Shown: piece by piece, positions 10,701 to 16,837 of the stretch | Layout: the number at the start of each line of letters is the position of its first letter | Numbering within the stretch: position 1 is the first letter of the stretch | Source: Lachnospiraceae bacterium UBA935 | Lineage (GTDB): Bacteria > Bacillota > Clostridia > Lachnospirales > Lachnospiraceae | Assembly: GCA_002293525.1 (NCBI GenBank) | Contig: DBDJ01000021.1 | Coordinates: 76,487 to 140,486, forward strand | Reading direction: 5' to 3' | Length of the DNA stretch: 64,000 nucleotides | Position numbers and translations under genes: made by a program | The notes under the pieces: model-generated | The model's database searches: none | Seen by the model: only the letters and a program-made list of their open reading frames with translations | What the model was told of the DNA's origin: nothing

Positions 10701-12921
10701 CGGTAACAAATAAGGCAAATTGGCTGTATCTGGTCTCATTGACCAGCAGCGGATCCGCATTGCCGTAGATGACGTCAAAAAACTCCTGCCGTTCGTCTTC
10801 CTTTAAACAGCGGAACACTTCATCTACATAACGGCGGTACTGCTTACCGGCATAGCAATCATCCGCATCGTATAAACCCCTGCCGATGCCCTGATACTGG
10901 CTGCCCTGACCGGAAAACATAAAGTAGATCCTTCGTTTCTCTGCTGCTTTTGTATAGTCGCTGTCCAACACTTCTTCAATCAGTTCGTCAAAAGCAAGAC
11001 CACTTTCCATATTTTCCTGCACTACTACTGCTTTTCGGTATATAAAATGCTTCCGGCCTTTCATCAGCGTCCATGCGGCATCGGATAAATTGACACGACT
11101 GTCGGCAAAAAGGCTTTCCAGCGTTGCTCTGATCTGCGCCTGTAAGGCTTTCTCTGTCCTGGCCGAAAACAGGAGGAGGCTGATCTTGTCCGGGCTATCG
11201 CTCGGCTTTCTTTCCGGTGCTTCTTCCAATACCATATGGGCATTGGTGCCGCCGACCCCAAACGAATTGATTCCCGCCCGTAACGGGCCGTGGCCATTAT
11301 TGTCCCACGGCTTTCCGATATTGGAAATAACAAAAGGAATCGCCTCAAGATCAATCTTAGGATTCGGGACGCGGTAATTGACGGTTCCGGGAATAAAACG
11401 GTTTTTCAAGCTTAAGGCCACCTTGATCAGGCCGACGGCACCCGCCGCCGTGTCGGTATGTCCCACATTGCCTTTTACCGAACCCAGGGTACAGAACGCT
11501 TTTTTGTCTGTGGCAAAGGCTTCCGTCAAGGATGCCACTTCGATCGGATCCCCCAATATGGTTCCGGTTCCATGGGCTTCCACATAGCCGACGGTTTCGG
11601 GATCCACGCCGGCACGCCGGTAGGCTTCCTGGATTACTTCTTTCTGTCCTTCGACGCTGGGTGCCGTAAATCCGGCCTTCTGGCTTCCGTCATTGTTGAC
11701 GGCGGAACCTTTGATCACTGCATAAATAGGATCATTGGCTGCCAGCGCATCTTCCAGCCGTTTCAGGACGACGACGCCCATCCCGTTGGAAAATACCGTT
11801 CCCATGGCATCGGCGTCAAAAGGTCGGCAATGCCCGTCAGGAGAAAACATCAGGCCTTCCTGATATGGATAACCGCCGCGGTTGCGCAGCTCGATGGTGA
11901 CGCCGCCGCTAACCGCGAGATCGCATTCTTTGGCCCGCAAGGACTGACAAGCCAGATGCACGGTTACCAATGTCGTCGAACAGCCTGTCAGCGCTGAATA
12001 GGCCGGACCTTTACTGTTAAACTTATAGGCCAGGCGGGTCGCCAGAAAGTGATTGGTGCTCATGGTAAAGGCCTGATAGGCATCACTATAGCTGCCGCCG
12101 TTATTGATCATTTCATGATACCAGTGGAAATCATCGGAGCCGCCGATAAAGATCCCCATTTTTTCTTCTGTCGCCCCGGGATAATAGCCGGCATCCTCCA
12201 AAGCTGCCCATGCTCCTTGATACAAGACCCGCAGCTGTGGCGACATGCGGTATATTTCACCGGGCGTATATCCGAAAAATTCCGCGTCAAAGTACTCAAA
12301 ATCAGAGCTCAGGCCCCTTGCTTTGACATAGTTGTCTTGTTTCAGGGCAGCTTCGTCAACACCTAAGGCCAACAGTTCTTCGTCTTTAAAATAATGAATG
12401 CTTTCGGTCCCGGCTTTTAAGTTGTTCCAGAAATCGGCCAAGTTATCGGCCCCCGGAACATCAACGGCCATGCCGATTATGGCAATATCAGAAGCCCAGT
12501 TGACGCTGTTTTTACGGAAGTACTCGTTCCGGTTCCCGATCTTAGTCTTTTCCTGTCCGGCCATATAATCCGCCAGCAGCCTGACGGTCGGATACTGAAA
12601 CAAAGCGGTAATGGATAAATCCGGGCGGAAAGCCTTCTTCAGCCGGTCGTGCAAAAGGATGGCACTCATGGAATTGCCGCCGCTATCAAAGAAATTATCA
12701 TCAACCCCGAACTGGTTATGATCCAGCGTCTGCTGCCAGATCCCCGCGATAAGCCGCTCTGTCTCCGACTGCGGAAGCTCTTGGCCGCCGGCCGCCCGAA
12801 GCTTATGGCTCTGATCGGCAATCAGGACTTTGGTATCCACTTTCCCGTTACTGTTAACCGGAAGTTCCTTAAGGCGGACAAAAAAAGCCGGGAACATATA
12901 GGCCGGGATCCGGGAACTCAA
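4765..12921 (-). CDS. NRPS/PKS hybrid: (A end)-PCP-KS-AT-ACP-C-A-PCP-KS
   Basis: A 2718-aa reading frame. It begins inside an adenylation domain (TTG at 12921; LPVNSNGKVD at 20-30), because the preceding frame is cut by a one-base frameshift near 13020; the two frames are probably one gene. Domains: PCP (Ser84 in GGNS); KS about 145-570 with Cys314 (TGCSTTL) and both histidine motifs; AT about 660-950 with GQGSQ, GHSIGE and HAFH, the malonyl-type signature; ACP (GGDSL, about 1100); C from about 1165 (HHIIADA); A about 1610-2110 (SGSTGNPKG, NMYGPTE); PCP (GGNSL, about 2193); KS from about 2296 with its Cys near 2461 (TACSTSL). The protein stops right after this KS. No KR or DH is present, so beta-keto groups should remain. 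Pocket residues read by hand are D I F L L G M I W, close to glycine-type codes; treat as weak. A 15-bp tandem repeat encodes the linker before the second PCP. Confidence 0.93.
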   Translation of the reverse strand: MSSRIPAYMFPAFFVRLKELPVNSNGKVDTKVLIADQSHKLRAAGGQELPQSETERLIAGIWQQTLDHNQFGVDDNFFDSGGNSMSAILLHDRLKKAFRPDLSITALFQYPTVRLLADYMAGQEKTKIGNRNEYFRKNSVNWASDIAIIGMAVDVPGADNLADFWNNLKAGTESIHYFKDEELLALGVDEAALKQDNYVKARGLSSDFEYFDAEFFGYTPGEIYRMSPQLRVLYQGAWAALEDAGYYPGATEEKMGIFIGGSDDFHWYHEMINNGGSYSDAYQAFTMSTNHFLATRLAYKFNSKGPAYSALTGCSTTLVTVHLACQSLRAKECDLAVSGGVTIELRNRGGYPYQEGLMFSPDGHCRPFDADAMGTVFSNGMGVVVLKRLEDALAANDPIYAVIKGSAVNNDGSQKAGFTAPSVEGQKEVIQEAYRRAGVDPETVGYVEAHGTGTILGDPIEVASLTEAFATDKKAFCTLGSVKGNVGHTDTAAGAVGLIKVALSLKNRFIPGTVNYRVPNPKIDLEAIPFVISNIGKPWDNNGHGPLRAGINSFGVGGTNAHMVLEEAPERKPSDSPDKISLLLFSARTEKALQAQIRATLESLFADSRVNLSDAAWTLMKGRKHFIYRKAVVVQENMESGLAFDELIEEVLDSDYTKAAEKRRIYFMFSGQGSQYQGIGRGLYDADDCYAGKQYRRYVDEVFRCLKEDERQEFFDVIYGNADPLLVNETRYSQFALFVTEYSLALLLMELGVKPDALVGHSIGEVTAAAVAGIWSLADAVQIVRARGDIMQKQQPGAMLAVMAAADKVAAMLPDGVSLALDNTSDRCVVGGTKEKIKAFEQTVLEKGLKCSVIKTSHAFHTPLMKEAAAEFGEVLSRLPMNEPRFPMVANLTGQWADEGQMCRAGYWSEHIVRPVQFTQTLTTVLQEEAAAFLEIGAGRSLCTFAIQHKEKKDSHTFISLIRHARENEPDREYFYSKLGSLWEAGVAIDWQRFMGDKRRNKISLPGYRFDKKHYPVPILLGVDSSGSADAARKAAADPIPAVAGTWPAAGSAAANAWTAAGSGAAAMIHQPLENRVIDAFRSVLGYDVVTADQDFFKLGGDSLKAISLVSAIESTAGVKLSVSEIFKRTTPKKLAQYLATSGYADSPQNKLMPVPKAEYYCVSPAQKRMFSLYQLDPGNLAYNLPSATIIEGQLDEGKVQKAVQKLISRHEVLRTSFAIQGYQVVQVIADQITADLSFERRLLKEEQDIDALMDEFVRPFDLFQAPLWRLKLITVDTGHSVLLFDVHHIIADATSVEILKKDFNELYFGELPPLRLQYKDFVAWQNQYLESEEAKAAKSYWTGLFEDRIPVLELPLDRERPAVKTFQGNRYYFTIEADLARQFEQFAQQNGATMYMALLSAWYVLLSRYSGQEDIVIGTPVAGRNTEEVAEMMGMFINMLAMRNRPEAQKRFIVFLGEVKEQVMEALKYQSYQFDELVDHLAIRREFNRNALFDVCFDYQNMTVHDISIDGKPTRPFDYDPKTADYDMVLTCRQEKSKEIQCFIDYASDLFTEDSVQRLMENFATVMKSILADCHSPLGLLNIISDQELSSLGRQFEETALTTRKDVLLHEMFEENVSKHPKKIAFINGDGQEFSYRQLNEKINTIAHRLLEVPVGEGDLVGIVGKRDEWLLAGMLAVLKTGAAYVPIDFGFPQERICYMIRQSKPKAVLISPEYRDKVDYEGVYIDSAALKTDEETVKNPQISCSADPLAYVMFTSGSTGNPKGVMVGHRAVINFVSDIMNRQLFAAPEDRVICITTPCFDIFAFESIVPMCTGHSVYMATEAEQLDPALTAAKILRHDVTHILSTVSRIKVFIEHKAFEPALNQLKGILSGGENYPLPMLKEIRRKSAGRIYNMYGPTEATIWSTTKDLTASDYVNIGHPIANTQIFILSKDNRLQPYGVYGEIGIAGEGLAQGYYHNTDETDRRFIAIDELPGTRIYKTGDRGRMLANGETEISGRLDNQVKIRGYRIELGEIENVVIRHPAITEAVAKVADEDGQNKDGQNKELLLFYSLKADAAVAQDDKWLRDWVEAKLPHYMAPSGFIRLPKLPKLPNGKLDRNALIVPDHEKSVDKNRAGGNQVDQSQTVQSQAAQNQAGGNQADRNQADRNQAAAETTGTVTTSRSVSEFILDIWKEVLHKDSIGVHDNFFDAGGNSLALIMVNNKINNDLGIAVPVIKLFEYPTVAGMLQLINRQEGNSNGTGIGAGTGAGIRADEFDDDAFSDDPDPQTGFLSRQPEPETDRAETEVTDSHQDIAVIGIACRFPDAENTDAFWENILAGKESIKVFSEEELLASGIGGSLLYKDNYVKAKGYLDGADCFDAKLFDYSDKEAQMMDPQIRLLHQCTYEVLEDAGYNSYEYEGKIGMFAGSSSNLVWMTRFINTQDDIIDGFEAITYNERDFLTSRIAYKLDLKGPSMNVQTACSTSLVAVHQAIESLHNGASDMAIAGGVCLSYPRKEGYLWHEGMIFSKDGHCRPFSEDATGTVPGEGCGVVLLKPLSKAQEDRDHIYAVIKGSAVNNDGCDKIGYTAPGVKGQTAVIKEALRKARTAPEEICYLETHGTGTALGDPIEIESVKQAWSTDQKGYCALGAVKANLGHLDAAAGIAGLIKTVLILNKKRIPPLINFSRPNAKVSLDDSPFYVNTEVQEPKQRKQKLKAAVSSFGIGGTNAHVILEEAE
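6457..6576 (-). repeat. 15-bp tandem repeat encoding an Asn/Gln-rich interdomain linker
   Basis: Eight 15-bp units encode pentapeptides of the type NQADR, NQAGG, SQAAQ. They lie between the adenylation domain and the PCP of the 2718-aa synthase. The unit keeps the frame, so copy-number change would alter linker length without breaking the protein. Confidence 0.8.
9705..9830 (-). repeat. Ala/Gly-rich imperfect repeat in the post-AT linker
   Basis: Short imperfect repeats encode a linker of Ala, Gly, Ser, Pro and Trp (for example AGTWPAAGSAAANAW) between the AT and ACP of the 2718-aa synthase. This is low-complexity linker DNA, similar in style to the repeats at 6457-6576, 16344-16500 and 19718-19860. 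Confidence 0.55.
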
Positions 12922-15704
12922 AAATTCCCGGAAGCGGGCCGGCGGAATCTCTTCTTCCGCAAGATAGTAAGCACATAATACCGTAAGCTGACTGGTGTTT
13001 TGCTTGGCAACGACGACGGCCCGGCCAAGGCCGGATACTGTCCCAGTGCCGCCTCGATTTCGCCCGGCTCAATCCGGACGCCGCCTATCTTGACCTGAAA
13101 ATCCAGCCGCCCCATAAACTCCACGGTGCCGTCTGCCCGCAAGCGGACCAGATCCCCGGTACGGTACATCTTCTGAAACCAAGACGGATCCTGGGTCTTG
13201 TCGTAGAAAGGGTTATCACAGAACTTTTCTTCCGTCAGACTTTTTTTGTTAAGATAGCCGCGGGCCAGTCCGACCCCGCTCAAGCACAATTCACCGGGGA
13301 CACCGGCCATCTGGAGGTGCTTGTTTTCATCGATGACATACCATCTGATTTCATTTAACGGCCGGCCGATGGAGATATTAGCCACATTCTCATATTCACT
13401 GAGAGAATAATGTGATGCCCACATGGTACACTCGGTAGGGCCGTAAAGATTTTCCAGCTTTGCGGAAAGTCTCAGGCTTAAGGCTTTTTGGACGACATCC
13501 GGGGTGACTGCTTCTCCGCCGACAAAGATCCATTTAAGTGAACGCAGCCGTTTTTCATCCCCTTCTTGCAGGATATCCAGAAACAGCCGGAACATCGTCG
13601 GGACAAAATTAATATGGGTGACCTGATATCGTTCGATTTCGGCAAGAATCAGTTGCGGATTTTTCTCCCCCTCATGCTCCATGATGCAGAGCGCGCCTGC
13701 TCCGGCAAACCAGCCATATAGCTCGGTACCGGAGATGTCAAAGGAAAACGGGGTCTTGTATAGATAGCGGTCGCCGGCGGCAACCGGAAAACGCCGCTCC
13801 AAGTCCAGAATCGTGTTGACTACGCTATGTTGCTCAATCATTACGCCCTTGGGCTCGCCCGTCGAACCGGAAGTATATTCAATATATGCCAGGTCATAGG
13901 GACTACGCAAGACTGCCGGATCGGACGTTTCGCCGTCATAATCATCCATCTCTTCGGCCAGGATCACATATTCCTCCTTGCAGAAACGATAGTCCAGGGC
14001 TTTGGAAGTAATCAGTATCGCGATACCGGCGTCCTTAAAAATATAGCGCTTCCGCTCTTCGGTATAATATGGCTCAATTGGCACATAGGCACAGCCGGCT
14101 TTCAATACCGCTATTATGGAAATCACCATTGCCTTCGATCTCTTAAGCTGGATCCCGATCACTTCATTCTCCCTGCTTTTATGGGCCAGGATGTGATGCG
14201 CCAGCCGGTTTGCCAGATCGTTCACCGCGTCGTAGGTCAAGCTTTCATGGCCGTAAAACAGCGCCGGCAGCTGATGATATTGCTTCACCCTGTCCTGAAA
14301 GATATCGATGATATGAGCGGGCTCATAGGGGAAATACGAACTCTGGTTAAAGGTATGCAAGAGATCGGTTTTCTCGTTTTCCAGAAACAGGTCGTAAGCG
14401 GACAGCGGCAGACTGCTGTCCGCAGCGATGGCCGCTAACAGCTTCCGGAAGCGTTTCCCCAGGATGTCGATCGATTCATCAGAATATAGCCCGGGTTTAT
14501 ACTGGATTTTGATAATGTCCCGCTCTGCTGTCTTGCAGATTAACACCATCATATTGCCGGGGAAAGTAATATACGGAAAATCATATTCTTCCGACTTGAC
14601 CCCGTTCCAGTCTGACGGGCTGAAGCGGTTATATACAAATGAGATATCAAAAATGGACTGTGCTCCGCTATAGGTATCCGCCGTGTTTTCACGAAGGATC
14701 AGATTGTTGGGGTAGCCGTTGTTCTGATAGGCACCGATCATCTCTTTATACAGCAAGGCAACTACCTGGCTGAAGGCCGGGTCGTTATCTAAGTCGCAGC
14801 GAAACGGCAAGGTATAGATAAAGCAGCCTGCCGCGTCGGCATATTGCGTCCCGGGCCGGTAAGAAATCGGGCTGGAAACGGTAACATTTTTTTCATTGCA
14901 GCATTTCCCCATTAATACCATAAAAGCCGAGAAGCATAAGATAAACGGAGTAACACCCTCTTTATGCGAAGCTTTTTCAATCGCCGCCATCAGCTCGGCC
15001 GATATTGCATAAACCCGCTCTTTGCCGAGGCCGTAATTATCCTTGCCGTCAAAATCCCTGGGAAAGTCCAGGGGTTTCATGTCCTTCACCTTCGCTTCCC
15101 AGTATTGCCGCTTAGACTCATATTCCCCGGCGGTTAATTTCTTATTCTCCGTTTCAAGAAAATCAAAGAAGGGATAATTGGCCTTACCAGCTTTCCCTGT
15201 CCCGCTTACCGGCTCCGGCTTGCTCAGTTCCGGCCTGCTCAGTTCCGAATAAAAAGCGGACAGCTTGCTGATCACCAGGTCAATCGATATCCCGTCACTG
15301 ACAAGATGATGGATAACAAGGAGTATCACCGATTCCGTTTGGCCATTGACAATCAGGGTGAGCCGGAGCAGCGGTGCCTTAGCCAGGTCAAATTCACGTT
15401 CCATGGCTTCACGAAGGATAGCCGGCACGTCCTGCCGACCTGCTGTATTATCATAGCAATCGACCTTGGCCTTGGCGGCTTGGTCTTCGATCATCATCAG
15501 TTTATTGCCTTCCAGCACAATCCGGCTACGCAACGCCGCCTGCTCGGCAATCAGCAGGTTCGCTGCTTTTTCCAGTGTATCTTTATCCAAGCCTGCTTTC
15601 ACCCGGATCAGGGCAGAAATATTATAGATATTTTTCCCGCCGGTCTGGCATTCAAAGTAAATCCCTTTTTGTACTTGTGAAAGTTCTGTTCTCCTGTTTT
15701 TCAT
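12918..15704 (-). CDS. NRPS C-A, truncated by a frameshift in the adenylation domain
   Basis: A 928-aa frame. A condensation domain fills residues 1-430 (HHLVSDG near 130). An adenylation domain follows, with SGSTGEPKG near 611 and NLYGPTE near 755, and continues to the GEIEAALGQYPALA stretch. From there the frame reads about 30 residues of unrelated sequence and stops at 12918. The missing continuation (AVVVAKQN, then the A-domain end and PCP) is present in another frame from about 13020, leading into the 2718-aa frame. One missing base in GGCCGGGCC (13015-13027) explains it. Pocket residues read by hand are D I T N F G L M W, loosely glycine-like. The C domain should take the chain from the upstream PKS and ACP. 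ATG at 15704 has AAGGGG 7 nt upstream, directly after a hairpin. Sequencing error and real mutation cannot be told apart here. Confidence 0.9.
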   Translation of the reverse strand: MKNRRTELSQVQKGIYFECQTGGKNIYNISALIRVKAGLDKDTLEKAANLLIAEQAALRSRIVLEGNKLMMIEDQAAKAKVDCYDNTAGRQDVPAILREAMEREFDLAKAPLLRLTLIVNGQTESVILLVIHHLVSDGISIDLVISKLSAFYSELSRPELSKPEPVSGTGKAGKANYPFFDFLETENKKLTAGEYESKRQYWEAKVKDMKPLDFPRDFDGKDNYGLGKERVYAISAELMAAIEKASHKEGVTPFILCFSAFMVLMGKCCNEKNVTVSSPISYRPGTQYADAAGCFIYTLPFRCDLDNDPAFSQVVALLYKEMIGAYQNNGYPNNLILRENTADTYSGAQSIFDISFVYNRFSPSDWNGVKSEEYDFPYITFPGNMMVLICKTAERDIIKIQYKPGLYSDESIDILGKRFRKLLAAIAADSSLPLSAYDLFLENEKTDLLHTFNQSSYFPYEPAHIIDIFQDRVKQYHQLPALFYGHESLTYDAVNDLANRLAHHILAHKSRENEVIGIQLKRSKAMVISIIAVLKAGCAYVPIEPYYTEERKRYIFKDAGIAILITSKALDYRFCKEEYVILAEEMDDYDGETSDPAVLRSPYDLAYIEYTSGSTGEPKGVMIEQHSVVNTILDLERRFPVAAGDRYLYKTPFSFDISGTELYGWFAGAGALCIMEHEGEKNPQLILAEIERYQVTHINFVPTMFRLFLDILQEGDEKRLRSLKWIFVGGEAVTPDVVQKALSLRLSAKLENLYGPTECTMWASHYSLSEYENVANISIGRPLNEIRWYVIDENKHLQMAGVPGELCLSGVGLARGYLNKKSLTEEKFCDNPFYDKTQDPSWFQKMYRTGDLVRLRADGTVEFMGRLDFQVKIGGVRIEPGEIEAALGQYPALAGPSSLPSKTPVSLRYYVLTILRKKRFRRPASGNF

Positions 15705-15717
15705 ATCTTTACCCCTT

Positions 15718-15732
15718 GTCCGCTCAGCGGAC
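15718..15732. repeat. Hairpin GTCCGCTCAGCGGAC ahead of a ribosome site
   Basis: Perfect inverted repeat upstream of the C-A gene. The 15-bp stretch TACCCCTTGTCCGCT (15710-15724, plus strand) is identical at 4661-4675, so hairpin and ribosome site have been duplicated or conserved as one unit. Confidence 0.6.
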
Positions 15733-15749
15733 TCAAACCAAATAATGCC

Positions 15750-16226
15750 TCACCCTACTACCCATAAGCCGCCGATCTGTATCGTCAGCACCGTCAAAAA
15801 CACCTGATAGGCCACATCCATAACCAGATTAGCAATACTGTTTAAATCCGCTTTATGATTTACTTTCATTTCATGAAAATGCGTCCATAAACCGCCGATT
15901 CCGTACATATACATGCTCACGACTGTCCCCAGCCAGAAACCGCCCCTGAACCAGATACACATTACCCCCATGATACCCAGGCCAAGCTGCGTAAAACCGT
16001 ATTTAATCTGAAAAGGCCCCCCGGGCCAGCCGATATGTCTGGCATTTTTCTCGGCAAAAATCATATTGGCAAAAACACCGCCCACCCCCAGCACCGCAAA
16101 GGTTACCACAAACTGATGCAGCAGCAGAATGGTACTGATCTGCGAAGCATCCGTAGGAAATCCGCTCAGAAACATATGAATCAATGCCGTAACAATTCCC
16201 ATGCCCCAAAAAATTAAAAATGTCAT
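15750..16226 (-). CDS. Small multi-pass membrane protein of unknown function
   Basis: A 158-aa protein that is almost entirely membrane sequence, with about four hydrophobic segments (near 1-22, 33-55, 75-110 and 130-158). The loops hold FAEKNARHIGWPGGPFQ and HFHEMKVNHKADL. I do not recognise a function; it resembles small conserved membrane families of the DUF6790 kind, but I could not verify that. It has a good ribosome site (AGGAGG) and lies 13 bp after the free ACP gene and 45 bp before the next NRPS gene, so it is cotranscribed with the assembly line. A role in anchoring the synthase, in export or in self-protection is possible, with no direct evidence. Confidence 0.75.
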   Translation of the reverse strand: MTFLIFWGMGIVTALIHMFLSGFPTDASQISTILLLHQFVVTFAVLGVGGVFANMIFAEKNARHIGWPGGPFQIKYGFTQLGLGIMGVMCIWFRGGFWLGTVVSMYMYGIGGLWTHFHEMKVNHKADLNSIANLVMDVAYQVFLTVLTIQIGGLWVVG

Positions 16227-16239
16227 AATCTGCCTCCTG

Positions 16240-16782
16240 CTATATCATGCTTTTCTGAAAGAAACGGCTCAAGACTTCATTCTGTCCGGCCATAATATCA
16301 TATTGGTTTTCAAACACCTTGAGAATATCCCTGATTCCGCCAGCAGCTTCGACCGGCCCGGCGGTAACTTCAGGCAGTACCGCAGCTTCCATTGGCCCGG
16401 CGGTAACTTCAGGCGGGTCAACGGCAGTTTCGGCCTGCACTTCGGCGGACTCTGCCGGATCTACCGGTGTTTCGGCCGGCCCGGCCACGGGTTCCGGCAA
16501 TAATACTGAGCTGCTTTCAACAATGTGACAGGCCACTAGCTGCAATGTGTTTAACGTGGTAAAGAAAACATCCAATGGGATCTCCACTTCAAAGTTTTCG
16601 TCAATTTGTCTGGCCATCTTCAAAAGCAGCATGGAGTCCAGACCATATGTAAGTAATTGCTCATCCGCATCCATGTCCTCTATCTCCATCCCGGATATGC
16701 CATGGATCACATCTTTCAGCTGTTCTATTATTGCGTATATTCTCTTTTGATACCCTTCGGTTTTGACTAATTCGGTTGACAT
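16240..16782 (-). CDS. Free-standing acyl carrier protein with repetitive linker and docking tail
   Basis: About 180 aa. Residues 1-85 are an acyl carrier domain with the phosphopantetheine site GLDSM. A Pro/Ala/Glu/Val-rich linker of imperfect repeats (PAETPVDPAES type) follows, then a helical tail (VFENQYDIMAGQNEVLSRF) that resembles docking or post-ACP helices of modular PKSs. The preceding KS-AT protein has no carrier domain, so this ACP very likely completes that module in trans and hands the chain to the next C domain. I chose ATG at 16782 because AGAGGAG lies 7 nt upstream; ATG at 16788 overlaps that site. Confidence 0.85.
   Translation of the reverse strand: MSTELVKTEGYQKRIYAIIEQLKDVIHGISGMEIEDMDADEQLLTYGLDSMLLLKMARQIDENFEVEIPLDVFFTTLNTLQLVACHIVESSSVLLPEPVAGPAETPVDPAESAEVQAETAVDPPEVTAGPMEAAVLPEVTAGPVEAAGGIRDILKVFENQYDIMAGQNEVLSRFFQKSMI
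16344..16500 (-). repeat. Imperfect repeats encoding the ACP linker
   Basis: Repeats built on plus-strand TTCGGCCGGCCCGG and CGGTAACTTCAGGC-like units encode the Pro/Ala/Glu/Val linker of the free ACP. They are in frame and low in complexity. Confidence 0.6.
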
Positions 16783-16837
16783 ATACATGCTCCTCTTTTC
16801 AGCTCATTCTTATTTTTATCTGCCGGCTCATTCTATT

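Noticed and set aside
13010..13035. Programmed ribosomal frameshift in the adenylation domain
   Set aside because: No slippery heptamer of the XXXYYYZ kind at the break, and programmed shifts are not known in NRPS genes; an indel or sequencing error is simpler.
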